Source: CBCOTE01 sp965112965
GTDB lineage: Bacteria > Desulfobacterota > Desulfovibrionia > Desulfovibrionales > Desulfovibrionaceae
Reading direction: 5' to 3'
NCBI GenBank assembly: GCA_965112965.1
Contig: CBCOTE010000023.1
Span: 124,001-188,000, forward strand
DNA: 64,000 nucleotides
Shown here: piece after piece, positions 51,674 through 62,301 of the stretch
How the letters are laid out: every line of letters starts with the position of its first letter
Position numbering within the stretch: the first letter of the stretch is position 1
The notes under the pieces: model-generated
Told to the model about the DNA's origin: nothing
Database searches by the model: none
What the model saw: the letters and a program-made list of their open reading frames with translations, nothing else
Made by a program: the position numbers and the translations under genes

Positions 51674-54544
51674 CTAAGTCGCGTTGAGCACCGTGGCGCA
51701 GCGACCGCAAATTTTGCCTTGCTTATCTAGCTCTGGACCAGTGAAGTTGGTTATATCTTGGGCAACAACCCAACAGCGTTCACATTTTTTTCCGGGACAG
51801 AGAGCCACAACAATCTTGAGCCCAGGCAGTTCGCTGGCCGTTGTGTCAACCGGAGCTTCGTCCAGGTTGGCCGTTCTCAACTGCGAAACTATGCACAGCT
51901 CACGTAGGTCCGCGCCTGTGTCCTCTAGGGCCTGTTTGAAATCTTTATCTAGGTAGAGCGTCACTTGAGCGTCTAGAGAGTGGCCAATCTTACCAGATTT
52001 GCGTTGAGGCTCTATGGCCTTGGTCACTTCGGCTCGGATTTTGAGTATCAGCTCCCAGGCTTGTCGGTCCTTATTGGTCAATCCGGAGTCATCTTGAGTT
52101 GCTGCGAAACTTGGCGTTATGGCAAAGACTGTGGGACTGACGGGCCTGAGGCCATCGGGCAGGTAGCTGTATACTTCTTCGGCAGTGAAGGATAGAATTG
52201 GAGCCATATTTTTCACTAGAAGCATCAGGGTTTTCCAGAGCAAGGTTTGGGCTGAGCGTCGTTCTCGGCTATTTCGGCCTGAAATGTAGAGCCGGTCTTT
52301 GAGGATATCTAAGGCAAAAGCTGAAAGGTTAGTGACACAATAGGTGTGGATGATATTAAAAACTCTGTGAAACTCAAATTTTTTGTAGGCTTGCTGTATG
52401 TGGCTGTGGGTGGCCAGAGCTACGTCTAAGGCATAACGATCCAGAGGCATGAGTTCTGTCGATGCTAGGGCGTCTGTGGCGGAGAAATCGTTCAGGTTAC
52501 CGAGCAAAAAGCGACAGGTGTTGCGGATACGTCGGTAAGCGTCTACTAGGCGGTCGAGGATCTCGCCAGAGATACGTATGTCTTCTGTATAATCTACTGA
52601 AGCTACCCAGATGCGCAGAATTTCAGCTCCGTATTTATCAATTATTTCTTGCGGAGCGATGACGTTGCCCATGCTCTTGGACATTTTTTTGCCCTCTCCG
52701 TCTACAACATAACCGTGGGTTAGGACGGTACGGTATGGGGGGGTACCGCGGGTACCTAGGGCGGCCAGCAGTGAGCTATGGAACCAGCCGCGGTGTTGGT
52801 CCGAGCCCTCTAGATATAGATCGGCCGGGAAGACACACTCCGGTCGTTGCTCCAACACTGCGGCGAAGCTAGTGCCCGAGTCTAGCCATACGTCCAGTGT
52901 ATCTGTTTCCTTACGGAAGCGTGAGGCGCCACAGTTCGGGCATGTGAGGCCAGTCGGGATGAGTTGTTCTACCGGAGTATCGAACCAATAGTCGCAGCCC
53001 GTGGGGTAAGCGGCGAAGCATTCCACTATTCTAGCTACCCAGTCGGCGTCGAACCAGGCCGTATTACAGGCCTCGCAATGCAAGGCCACGATGGGTACGC
53101 CCCATATTCGCTGACGCGAAATGCACCAGTCTGGACGGCTAGCGATCATATTTAAGATACGTTCTTTGCCCCAGGCCGGCAACCAGCGTACCTGGCCTTC
53201 AATGGCTGCTATGGCTTTCATGCGCAGGTTGTTGGCTGCCATGGAGATGAACCATTGGGTGGTGGCCCGGACGATGACCGGCTTCTTGCAACGCCAACAA
53301 TGTGGATACGAGTGGCTGATATAGTCTTTGGCCAATAGGTGGCCGTGGGCTTTTATAGTTTCGATTACTTTAGGATTAGCATCGAAGACCGTGAGTCCGG
53401 CGAAGAGTGGGACGTTCTCTATGAAGCGCCCGGCATTATCTAATGGAGATAGGATATTAAGGCCGTATTTGAGACCGGTCTCGTAGTCCTCGCGGCCGTG
53501 GCCTGGGGCAGTGTGCACGCAGCCGGTGCCTGTGTACAATACCACGTAGTCGGACAGCACTATGGGCGAGATCCGGTCATAAAAGGGATGACTGGCGACA
53601 AGGCCTTCTAGGGCGGCACCTTTTGCTGTGGCCAATGCTATACCTTCGGCCAGGTCCCATTTAAAGATTCTAGCGCAGGTTTCAACTAGGTCCTTAGCCA
53701 GGATGTAGCAGTCCTCCCCTTGTTTCCAGAGCACGTAGTCATACTCGGGATGTACGGCCACGGCCATGTTATCCGGTATGGTCCATGGAGTGGTGGTCCA
53801 GATGACCACGTAAGCGTGAGTCGAGTCGACCTGGGGAAAAGCCCTGGCCAAGTCCGGGTCGTCTATAAGGAAGCGGACGTAGATAGAGGGCGAGTGATGG
53901 TTGGCGTACTCTACCTCGGCCTCGGCTAGGGCAGTTTGGCAGGAAAGACACCAATATATAGGTTTTTTAGCTCGATATACTGATCCGGCAGCCATGAAGC
54001 GGCTGAGCTCACGGGCCGTGGCTGCCTCGTAGGATGGATGCATTGTCAGGTATGGAGTGTCCCAGGTACCGAATACACCCAGGCGTTTAAATTCTTTGCG
54101 CTGGATGTCCAGAAATCTATTGGCGTACTTGCGACATCGTTTGCGGATGATGGATGGCGATAGGTCTTTCTTGTTTTTTTCTTTGAGTTCCTGTTCCACT
54201 TTATGTTCGATAGGTAGGCCATGGCAGTCCCAGCCAGGAACGTATTCAGCACGGAATCCGGCCATATTGCGTGATTTGATGATAATATCTTTGAGCACTT
54301 TGTTTAAGGCCGTGCCTAGGTGGATATGTCCATTGGCGTAGGGCGGGCCATCGTGGAGCACGTAGAGACCGCAAGGTGAATCGGCCGCGACCATGCGGCC
54401 GTAGGCATCTATTGATTCCCAGTATTCAAGCAGTTTGGGCTCATTTTGGGACAGGTTAGCCTTCATAGGGAAGTCTGTCCTGGGCAACATTAAGGTTTTC
54501 TTGAAGTCGTTTTTTTTTATATCATTTTTCGTAAAAGCGTTCAT
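51674..54544 (-). CDS. ileS: Isoleucyl-tRNA synthetase
   Basis: IleS charges tRNA-Ile and edits valine. The 956-residue protein from ATG 54544 is standard length. A further 25 codons are open upstream but do not look like the family. The class I signatures are DGPPYANGHIHLGTALNK (near 70) and KKMSKSMGN (near 618). The editing domain includes VIWTTTPWTIPDNMA and HTAPGHGREDY. The C-terminal zinc finger uses CERCW (near 919) and CGRC (near 945). Several T7-T8 runs are present but the frame is whole. A decayed chemotaxis receptor lies immediately upstream. Confidence 0.97.
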   Translation of the reverse strand: MNAFTKNDIKKNDFKKTLMLPRTDFPMKANLSQNEPKLLEYWESIDAYGRMVAADSPCGLYVLHDGPPYANGHIHLGTALNKVLKDIIIKSRNMAGFRAEYVPGWDCHGLPIEHKVEQELKEKNKKDLSPSIIRKRCRKYANRFLDIQRKEFKRLGVFGTWDTPYLTMHPSYEAATARELSRFMAAGSVYRAKKPIYWCLSCQTALAEAEVEYANHHSPSIYVRFLIDDPDLARAFPQVDSTHAYVVIWTTTPWTIPDNMAVAVHPEYDYVLWKQGEDCYILAKDLVETCARIFKWDLAEGIALATAKGAALEGLVASHPFYDRISPIVLSDYVVLYTGTGCVHTAPGHGREDYETGLKYGLNILSPLDNAGRFIENVPLFAGLTVFDANPKVIETIKAHGHLLAKDYISHSYPHCWRCKKPVIVRATTQWFISMAANNLRMKAIAAIEGQVRWLPAWGKERILNMIASRPDWCISRQRIWGVPIVALHCEACNTAWFDADWVARIVECFAAYPTGCDYWFDTPVEQLIPTGLTCPNCGASRFRKETDTLDVWLDSGTSFAAVLEQRPECVFPADLYLEGSDQHRGWFHSSLLAALGTRGTPPYRTVLTHGYVVDGEGKKMSKSMGNVIAPQEIIDKYGAEILRIWVASVDYTEDIRISGEILDRLVDAYRRIRNTCRFLLGNLNDFSATDALASTELMPLDRYALDVALATHSHIQQAYKKFEFHRVFNIIHTYCVTNLSAFALDILKDRLYISGRNSRERRSAQTLLWKTLMLLVKNMAPILSFTAEEVYSYLPDGLRPVSPTVFAITPSFAATQDDSGLTNKDRQAWELILKIRAEVTKAIEPQRKSGKIGHSLDAQVTLYLDKDFKQALEDTGADLRELCIVSQLRTANLDEAPVDTTASELPGLKIVVALCPGKKCERCWVVAQDITNFTGPELDKQGKICGRCATVLNAT

Positions 54545-54699
54545 GGCCGCAGGATCCTTTTGGCAACGACGGATAAGACATATTGTACTATATATAAAAT
54601 ACCCTGCTGAGTAAGTCAAGTCGTGATCAATACAGGAGAATAGTTTAGGGAGGAAGACTGGAAAAGGAGGACCGTGGGTGATTTTTTGCCTCTCAAAGA

Positions 54700-55160
54700 A
54701 GGTTTGTGGTTGGGCTTCGTCTTATTTAGTTTTTGAACTAGCTGGATCATGCCTTGGAGCTCTTCGGCCAACTTGATGGGCTAACTACTTCACTGTTCGC
54801 CATGGTGATTGAGTGGATTCGGCCTGAAATATACGCGGTTGAGTAGATGATTTTTATCCGAGTTCCGGCTGGTCTGCTAGACCAGGCCGGTATACTGTGG
54901 GCTGTGTTTGGTTGTATGGTAGGTGCCTGTACATTGTTGCAAGTGGCCACTATTTTTTGGATGGTCTCTATTACCTCACAGCGCGGTCACGTTTTTCGGC
55001 TAGTTTATATATTTTATTGGCTACCACGGAGAAGCCAAGGCCTTGCCGGATCACGCCAGCATCAATGATTGTGTTGACTGCCAGGAGGAGATCTGGTCGG
55101 CAAAGCCGGTGACGATATTGATGATTTTATTGATATTTTCGACCTATTTGCTCAGTTATA
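54700..55160 (-). pseudogene. Decayed methyl-accepting chemotaxis protein (signalling domain)
   Basis: On the minus strand about 54973-55155 translates as INKIINIVTGFADQ, then in another frame LLLAVNTIIDAGVIRQG and LGFSVVANKIYKLAEK. These match the invariant receptor tip ISDIADQTNLLALNAAIEAA and GRGFAVVADEVRKLAE. About 200 bases later LAEELQGMIQLVQKL (54771-54727) resembles the receptor C-terminus. Frameshifts and stops break it into pieces, and the sensor half is unrecognisable (probably in 55160-56900). It shows that chemotaxis was present in the ancestor and has been lost or reduced. Confidence 0.8.
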
Positions 55161-56922
55161 TTATGTTAGATTTGAATATTTTAGGCACAGCCGGGACACT
55201 ATTGATGGTCTAGAGTAAGTTTTGATATATTTTTTCTAGTCTTGGTGTATGTTTTTTAGTTTTATTGGCGTTGTTAACGACGTTGAGTATAACCTCATTT
55301 AACGTGATAGTATAGACGATTAAATTTTAAAAAATTATTTGCCCTATGTCATTTTTTTTTGGAATGGACTATGGCCTAGTAATCACAAGTTGCCGCTTAA
55401 GAGTATTGTTTCTTCTTGTGATATTGGCAAGGATTTTGTTTTTTTTACTTGATTTGCCCCAGCATTGGCTCAAACTAAATATTAAAAAAACATTTTTTGG
55501 ACATATCATTTAAATTTCGCGAAGTTAAGTTTAACTTAGTACAAGATCAGAAGGCCTAAAGGACTTGCTACAGTTTGTAAAATCACAGAACAGTCCTACT
55601 ACCGTTGATGCAACAAGTATGGCGAACTCAAAAAAATAATTAAATCAGGCGGTAAAAAATGGAGTGGGAGAACAGCCGAATAAGATAATCCGTAAGGAGG
55701 TGCTCAGAGAAAACTTTTGAGTTTGACATATTGCCGTAAGTACATGGAGTATATAAAAAAAGTTTTCTAAGTTTTTTGAAATATGAATCTGCTGTATAGT
55801 CGACCAGTTTTGCTCCATTCAAAAAAATACCAGATGTAGGCGAATGTCGTAAACTGTGTATTAATTCGGTCGCTCATAGAGTATACCTGAGAAGTATGGC
55901 TAAGGATATCTTAAGGACAGTCTTTCTTCAGATCGAAGTCTGGTTACCTTTGGTTTAGTTATGGGTTATGCATCTAGCCAAGGCCTTACTAGTGTAACTA
56001 TATATGGTTATATAATTTTATTGATGTTAGGATTTATGATAGCAAAATATAAAAATACCGATAATTATTTGTAGTTTTATGCGTAAGTACTTGGCTCTTA
56101 TGGTGGCCAGGACTATTCAATCAGGAAGGATGTTATAAAACATTTGGCGGAGTTGTTCATTAACCGATTGTCCCTGAATTATATACGTTCCGACAATAAC
56201 CAAAACTTTACGATCAATTCCGTTTAGACGTGATTTTAATAGACTTAAAGTAAGATACTATTTTTTTTTGTTTCTGAAAGCCCCTGGAAAATGGCTATAA
56301 TAAGAGCTTTAATAGACAAGCTTTGCAAAACTACGTATAGCTCTTACCAAATATCGCTCGCCTATGACCGGAAGTTGCCCTTGCCCAAATAGATAGAGAC
56401 GAACTTGGTATTCAGCTTTATATATTATTGAGTAAACGCTGGTGGGGCAGGCTATTTTGGCATCGTCTGGTCGTTTACGGTGGTAGTTCGGAGAGAAAAC
56501 TACAGATTTGTATAATGAGATCAATGGCGCGTGGATCGTGGTATGGAGCGAATATGTATTTATATATTAAGGTCAGATTTGATTAAGATCATTTTTTAAT
56601 AATGCGACGCAATTTTGTTTAAGGTGTTAATATTACGGCCTTTTGATATGAAGTTTGTGCTGTTGAATTCGAGAAGTTTGGCTATAGTGTATCGGTATTG
56701 GTGATCTTACAGTAGGCCATGATATTGCCGGCCAGAAAGAGGCGCGCTAGGTATATGATGAAGTTGGTACCCCATTGACATCGACGACTAGTAAACTGTG
56801 AGTTAGCCATTCATTGTATTTAGGTTTGATCGTGGGTTGAGATCGTGTTCTGTTCGAATTCTAGATCGGACCAGATTTCCATGAAGTCGCCTAGAATGTC
56901 CGTGGAGATCAAGTAGATGAGC
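55161..56922. other. Gene-free stretch upstream of the receptor relic
   Basis: No supportable gene. It is where the sensor and membrane part of the decayed chemotaxis receptor would have been, given the size of such proteins. A T9 run lies near 56261 and A7 runs around 55630-55830. Nothing else was recognised. Confidence 0.6.
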
Positions 56923-57972
56923 TTAGATTAAGACTTTAGTAGCCCGCATTTTCAGAAAACCTATGGCTATGACGCGTACGGCTATGGAACTAAAGAGCGC
57001 AAATACATAGAGGCTGGCATTGACCAAGAGTGGGTAAGTTTCGATGTGCCATATCATGAGAAGTATATTGCGGGCCATATAGAGCAGTAGGATATGTACC
57101 AGAAAGATGGTATAGCTTGCCGTGCTTAAAAAGCGCACCCAGCGACCGATCTGACCATGACCGTCTACATTCAAAGACAGAAAAAAAAATAATATAGCGA
57201 AGTAGAATAGCGGTTCGTAAGGTGTAATGCCCATCTTATCGGGAAGTAACAGGCGCAGAAGAATATAAAGGATAGAGCAAGACAGCACCGTGCGGCGCTG
57301 TCTTGTGATTATACCCATACCTCTGTGGAGCTTGAAAGCCATACCTGAGATGAAGTATAAACTGTATACCAGCGGCGTACGGTAGCGATAGAAAAAGAAC
57401 CAGTCTGTTAGGTTAAGGTGCTCTAACATAGTCTTGGACCACTGTTGGTCTAAAATATTGGTCGCGTATAACAGTGGTAGTAGCCAGAGGAGCAGCCGGG
57501 CGGAGCCGCCGTAGCGGTGGAAGATATAGGCTAATAAGTACAGATATAGCACAATAAATACAAAGTAATAGATACCCACTACGTTACAGAGGAGTAGGTC
57601 ACGCAGCACGCAGCCCCAACTTATGAACAGAGATGGGTAGGTGTATTTGTTCCACTGGAAAGGGATGACTGCCAGGGACACATAGAGATATGGTAGGGCA
57701 ACACGCAGGAAACGATGGGCCAGATAGTTTAAAGTCAAGTTGTGTCTTCGGAAGAGATAACCGGCCAGAAAGAGGAAGGTTGGCACACTGAAGCGGCTGG
57801 AGTCCATCAGGAAGATCACCAGCCGCTCGGACAAGGCCGTAGATACTATATGGTTCTCCGCGGCGTGGATGGCGACTACACTTAAGATTGCCGCGGCGCG
57901 TGCTAGATCTAGTCGTAGGTCGCGGCTTGGAGTAGTGCCAGTAGGGATATGTTTTGGCGTAGAAGGATTCAT
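56923..57972 (-). CDS. Acyltransferase 3 family membrane protein
   Basis: The 349-residue protein is dominated by about ten transmembrane segments. It has the family signature near the N-terminus: RDLRLDLARAAAILSVVAIH, with the catalytic-type Arg-x-x-x-Asp/His arrangement, followed by FSVPTFLFLAGYLF. These enzymes O-acetylate or acylate cell-surface polysaccharides, peptidoglycan or lipids in the inner membrane. The frame is uninterrupted in a region where other genes have decayed, suggesting selection to keep it. An A9 tract (coding-strand T) sits in a loop without breaking it. The substrate cannot be told from sequence. No neighbours help. Confidence 0.88.
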   Translation of the reverse strand: MNPSTPKHIPTGTTPSRDLRLDLARAAAILSVVAIHAAENHIVSTALSERLVIFLMDSSRFSVPTFLFLAGYLFRRHNLTLNYLAHRFLRVALPYLYVSLAVIPFQWNKYTYPSLFISWGCVLRDLLLCNVVGIYYFVFIVLYLYLLAYIFHRYGGSARLLLWLLPLLYATNILDQQWSKTMLEHLNLTDWFFFYRYRTPLVYSLYFISGMAFKLHRGMGIITRQRRTVLSCSILYILLRLLLPDKMGITPYEPLFYFAILFFFLSLNVDGHGQIGRWVRFLSTASYTIFLVHILLLYMARNILLMIWHIETYPLLVNASLYVFALFSSIAVRVIAIGFLKMRATKVLI

Positions 57973-59601
57973 AAAGGATTTATAGCAGTTTGGGAGAGAG
58001 GTTATAGTACCGGCATACAGTGATGATTTTTGATCGAGGTAAGCACCTGTAGTAATGGCTGAGATGAGTTATCGTTTATACTCCTTAGGCCGTTCCGGTT
58101 ACGAAAATGTCAAAAAATAGCTGCCTTTAAGCAGTTATTCTTCTCCTAAGGATGAAGAGCTTGGTTTCCGTGTGCAGAACGGAGTTTTTCATTAGCAATG
58201 TATGGGACGGATGTTAGATTTAGATTCTCCAGATTTTCAATGAGGTTGGAGATGGTGCAGTTGGCCATGGCGATGTCGCTGTGATAAATCTAGTTTTTAT
58301 CTAGTTTCTAGTATTATATTAGCTTATTTTAGAGCCTCGAAGCGTCTTAGGATGAGCCAGTCGTCACCGATAAAAAAATGGTTAGGCGGCCAATGATTTC
58401 ACTATCAATCTAGTTGTCTGAAACCGGTTCAGCGAGCACCGCATTGGAGTGTAAGGTAAAATTGTTGTTCTTAGACTTGTGTTTGGTGCAGGTGTGACCA
58501 TTTATGCATATTAAGTTTTGGTAGTTTTCCAGGGAGGGAGGGAGATTTAGCCTTTCATGTTTGGTGCATATAGTGTGGGAAGATCTGATTATTATACTTT
58601 TCTGACTTGAATGAAGAAATTGGGGTCGTAGTTGATATCTATAGGATTTTTGAGTATATTTATGTGTATTTTCTGCGTAACGCTGATTTAGATGCTAAGT
58701 TGGCCTGACGATTAGGCCTGTGGGCCTGTAAAAGATTTCCCAGATTTTATTGCATGTCTATCCGGAGGGTCTAGATGGCGCAAGTCAGTGATATTTTATC
58801 TTTGTCTATGAGGATGACAACCACCAGGACTTTGATCCATTATGAGTTTGTGGGACTCGGTGGGTGTTGAGTGTAATTTGCGTTTTCTGGAGTGCATCAG
58901 CCATGATGTGCTGGAGTAAGTTGTCATTGCCCAGCGTTTTATGCTTTATGAATAGTAAGTCGATATTGTGACTATAGGTTTGCTTTTGGGCTACAGTTTT
59001 GATTATATTATAGAAAAGACCAGTTTGTCTATGGCAAAGTGGTTAAACGCAGCCTTGTTTTTTGTTGACAAGTTTTAGGCCTTATTCCAGAATAAGCATT
59101 GAATTATGTCGGTTTTATTCAATCCATGTATGAATTTGAGTTCGTCGTATAAAAAAGAGCCTGGCTTATTGAAGTCCGAAATGATGTTGCAGAGCTTATA
59201 TTTGAGGCACTGGCTGACCATGAGGCCAGATCACCGTCAGGTTTTTTTGACCTCGATGTTGGCTGGCTTTGCGTTTGGAGAGAGGACTGTCTTTGGAGAC
59301 ATCTAGGTCTTTGTTTAGGACGCAGACAGGGGGGGGTAACAGTACACTCGGCTAACTAGATATGCTTTGAAGAACCAAGGTGGTCCGGTGTCCAATATAT
59401 CTACGTTGCAGCGGTTATCCATATTTTTGTTCTATCGCCCGGTTTGTGTATTGTTAGTTTAGGGCAGAAATAACTATATTATTTAGCATGTTTTGTAGTT
59501 GGTTTCAAGGGAGATATTGGCGATGGTGTTCAGGCTGTCCTCGAGGCAATTTCTTGGAGTGTATGTCTGGTTTCATTTTTTTGCTGTGATGTGAAAAATT
59601 C
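57973..59601. other. Gene-free stretch with possible minus-strand relic
   Basis: No intact gene. The minus strand from about 58500 to 58150 gives broken protein-like fragments: LENYQNLICINGHTCTKHK, then IGDDWLILRRFEALK, then DIAMANCTISNLIENLEN. These suggest an eroded gene of unknown family. An 8-base G run lies at about 59329-59336. Nothing else was recognised. Confidence 0.55.
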
Positions 59602-59631
59602 TTGACAGGGATGGGGGGCAATGCGTAAATC
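59602..59631 (+). promoter_or_regulatory. Candidate promoter of the rpsF operon
   Basis: A perfect TTGACA (-35, 59602-59607) is followed after 18 bases by TAAATC (-10-like, only three of six consensus bases). It lies about 65 bases upstream of the rpsF start, the first gene of a plus-strand operon after a long gene-free stretch. The -10 box is weak. Confidence 0.4.
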
Positions 59632-59696
59632 ATAAGATTTGCCTTGCTCCGTTTGATTTATTGTCTACGGGGCCATAATGACCATAAGGAGACGAT

Positions 59697-60017
59697 ATGC
59701 GGAAATATGAAACCCTCATACTGCTTTCCCCTGACCTTGCCGTGGAGGAGCGTAGGGCAATTTTAGACAATCTTACCGGAGTTATTGAGCGCGAACAGGG
59801 CTTACTGCTTGTACTGGATGATTGGGGCATGCGTGATTTAGCTTACCCTGTATATAAAATAGTACGCGGTAATTATGTGCGTCTCGAATATGCTGCTGGC
59901 TCCACTTTGATAGCTGAACTTGAGCGTATTATTCGCATTACTGATGGCATCTTTAAATTTATCACCGTTAAGCTCGCGGACAAGTTTGTGCCGCAGCCCC
60001 AGGAGGAGGCAGTTTAA
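59697..60017 (+). CDS. rpsF: 30S ribosomal protein S6
   Basis: S6 binds the central domain of 16S rRNA together with S18. The 106-residue product starts MRKYETLILLSPDLAVEERR and shows WGMRDLAYPVYKIVRGNYVR and the RIIRITDGIFKFITVK strand. AAGGAG precedes ATG 59697. Its TAA stop overlaps the ATG of rpsR by one base, so the pair is translationally coupled. It opens the rpsF-rpsR-rplI-dnaB operon. Confidence 0.97.
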   Translation: MRKYETLILLSPDLAVEERRAILDNLTGVIEREQGLLLVLDDWGMRDLAYPVYKIVRGNYVRLEYAAGSTLIAELERIIRITDGIFKFITVKLADKFVPQPQEEAV

Positions 60018-60280
60018 TGGCCTTCAAGAAAAAATTTGCTCCTAAGCGCAAATTCTGTCGTTTTTGTGCCAATAATGATTTGCCTCTGGACTACAAGCGA
60101 CCAGATATTCTTGTTGAGTTTATTACCGAACGCGGTAAGCTTATTGCTCGCCGCATTACTGGTACCTGCGCTAAGCATCAGAGGCGTTTGACTACGGAGA
60201 TAAAGCGTGCTCGTCAGATGGCGCTCATGTTCTATACTACTGTCCATTCATCGGCCGTGAAGAAGAAGAGCGTGCTCTAG
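60017..60280 (+). CDS. rpsR: 30S ribosomal protein S18
   Basis: S18 forms a heterodimer with S6 in the platform of the small subunit. The 87-residue product starts MAFKKKFAPKRKFCRFCANN, with a CxxC pair at about residues 14-17. It has the family core IDYK-like LDYKRPDILVEFITERGKLI followed by RRITGTCAKHQRRLTTEIKR. It overlaps rpsF by one base and precedes rplI by 13 bases. Confidence 0.97.
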   Translation: MAFKKKFAPKRKFCRFCANNDLPLDYKRPDILVEFITERGKLIARRITGTCAKHQRRLTTEIKRARQMALMFYTTVHSSAVKKKSVL

Positions 60281-60293
60281 GAGGGCTCCAATT

Positions 60294-60809
60294 ATGCCGA
60301 TGCGAATTATTCTTCGTGCCGATGTAGACAATTTGGGCCATTTGGGTGAGATTGTCTCAGTCAAACCAGGTTATGGTCGTAATTATTTAATCCCTAAAGG
60401 TTTGGCCATGCTCGCTACGCCGACTAATCGGCGTGTCTTCGAATTAGAGCGTAAGAAACTGCAGGACAAAATGGACGCTGCTCGTTCCAAGGCGCAAAAT
60501 TTGGTTAATAAGATCACTTCCGTCGAGATTATTATTCCAATGCGCGTAGGCGAGAGTGATAAGCTTTATGGCTCGGTTACCCGCAGTAGTATTGCCGATG
60601 CTCTGGTCAAATTGATGCCAGATGAGGCTGCCAATTTCGATCGCCGTAAGATCCAGCTCGAAGCTCCTATTCGTGCCTTGGGTTTTTATGAAGTGGTCTT
60701 CAAACTTTACGCTGACGTGCATGCGCTCTTGCATGTGCGTGTAGTGCGCCATAACGTACACCATATCATACCCACTGAAGTCGCTCTGGCTGCCGAGGTT
60801 GGCACTTAG
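60294..60809 (+). CDS. rplI: 50S ribosomal protein L9
   Basis: L9 binds the L1-stalk base and spans to the neighbouring ribosome. The 171-residue product starts MPMRIILRADVDNLGHLGEI, with the conserved VKPGYGRNYLIPKGLAMLAT. A long connecting helix follows (about residues 45-75) and then a C-terminal domain with GSVTRSSIADALVKL. It is somewhat longer than the common 150 residues because of an extended C-terminus. The ribosome-binding site is GGAGG just upstream of ATG 60294. Confidence 0.96.
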   Translation: MPMRIILRADVDNLGHLGEIVSVKPGYGRNYLIPKGLAMLATPTNRRVFELERKKLQDKMDAARSKAQNLVNKITSVEIIIPMRVGESDKLYGSVTRSSIADALVKLMPDEAANFDRRKIQLEAPIRALGFYEVVFKLYADVHALLHVRVVRHNVHHIIPTEVALAAEVGT

Positions 60810-60828
60810 GCTGTTCTGGACGTAGGTC

Positions 60829-62301
60829 ATGTCAGCATACGCTACTAACCTACCAGCTAAAGCTAAGCGCCGTATCGCCGAGGCTGATCCTTATGTTTCC
60901 TTGGAATGCGCTTCCAGTAACATCATCCGTAAAGTCCCCCCCCAGAATCTTGAAGCTGAACAGGCAGTTTTGGGGGGTATTTTTTTAAAGAATAACATTT
61001 TACATACCGTAATTGACCAGATTTCGGCTGATGATTTTTATTTTCCTGTCCACCGTATTATTTTTGCCGTCTTTCTCGACCTATACGCTAAAAATATCCC
61101 CATAGATCTGGTCACCGTGGCTGAGCACCTTAAGCAGCAAGGACGGCTGGAAGAGGTGGGTGGTGCTATCTATCTGGCTGAACTGGCCCAGGGCGTCATT
61201 GCCGCTGCCAACGCTCCTTACCACGCCCGTATTGTGCGCGATAAGGCTGTCCAGCGCGAACTCATTGGCGTTTCCACCGAGATCATTTCCAGCGCTTTTG
61301 ATAACTCCGTGCCTGTGGAGCAGCTCATAGACGATGCTGAGCAGGCTGTTTTTGCTGTAGCACAGCGTACCAGTGGCGCTACTTTTCTCTCTAGCGATGA
61401 GCTGGTCAAGAAGGTTTTCGCTGATTTGGAAAAACGTGCCGGGCGCAGTGAGCTTGTTACCGGTGTACCCACAGGCTACCATAGGCTCAACGAGATTACC
61501 GCTGGGTTTCAGCCCTCGGATCTTATCATTGTGGCCGGTCGACCTTCTATGGGAAAAACTGCTTTCGCCCTCAATATAGCTATGCGCGCCGCAGTTATGG
61601 ACCATGTGCCTGTTATTATCTACTCACTGGAGATGAGCCAGGATCAGCTCATGCAACGCATGCTTTGTGCATGGGGCAAGGTTGACCTCAGTCGTCTGCG
61701 TCGTGGCTTTCTGGACGATGAGGACTGGACTCGTCTCTACGCCGCCGCTAATGCTCTTTCTCCGGCACCTATATATATCGATGACACCCCTGTCCTCGGC
61801 TCCCTAGAACTGCGTGCCCGTAGCCGCCGACTTAAGATGGAAAAGAATATCAGCCTTGTAGTCGTAGATTACCTTCAACTCATGCGTGTCAGCCGCCGTT
61901 TCGACTCCCGCGAGCAGGAAATCTCTGAAATTTCTCGCAATCTTAAAGCCCTGGCTAAGGAGATTTGCGTCCCGGTTATTGCTCTCTCTCAGCTTAACCG
62001 TAAGCTCGAGGAACGTAGTGATAAACGACCTATGCTCTCCGACTTACGCGAATCTGGTGCCATTGAGCAGGATGCCGACCTCATCATGTTCGTCTACCGC
62101 GATGAGGTCTACAATAAGCGTGAAGATAACCCCAAACGAGGTATTGCTGAGATTATTATTGGTAAACAACGCAACGGTCCTACTGGCATTGTCGAACTTA
62201 GTTATCTTAATCGATATACTGCCTTCGAAGAGCTCGAAACTCAGCCACCATCAGAATATTTGCCACGATTCATGGGTATTGAGCAGAGTAATAGTACCTA
62301 A
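60829..62301 (+). CDS. dnaB: Replicative DNA helicase DnaB
   Basis: DnaB is the hexameric helicase unwinding DNA at replication forks. The 490-residue protein has the N-terminal primase-interacting domain (KVPPQNLEAEQAVLGGIFLK onwards) and a RecA-like C-terminal domain. The latter carries Walker A GRPSMGKTAFALNIA, Walker B SLVVVDYLQLMRV, and the DnaB motif LSQLNRKLEERSDKRPMLSD followed by LRESGAIEQDADLI. An 8-base C run and a T7 run near the start keep the frame. It ends the rpsF operon, a common arrangement. No intein is present. Confidence 0.97.
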   Translation: MSAYATNLPAKAKRRIAEADPYVSLECASSNIIRKVPPQNLEAEQAVLGGIFLKNNILHTVIDQISADDFYFPVHRIIFAVFLDLYAKNIPIDLVTVAEHLKQQGRLEEVGGAIYLAELAQGVIAAANAPYHARIVRDKAVQRELIGVSTEIISSAFDNSVPVEQLIDDAEQAVFAVAQRTSGATFLSSDELVKKVFADLEKRAGRSELVTGVPTGYHRLNEITAGFQPSDLIIVAGRPSMGKTAFALNIAMRAAVMDHVPVIIYSLEMSQDQLMQRMLCAWGKVDLSRLRRGFLDDEDWTRLYAAANALSPAPIYIDDTPVLGSLELRARSRRLKMEKNISLVVVDYLQLMRVSRRFDSREQEISEISRNLKALAKEICVPVIALSQLNRKLEERSDKRPMLSDLRESGAIEQDADLIMFVYRDEVYNKREDNPKRGIAEIIIGKQRNGPTGIVELSYLNRYTAFEELETQPPSEYLPRFMGIEQSNST

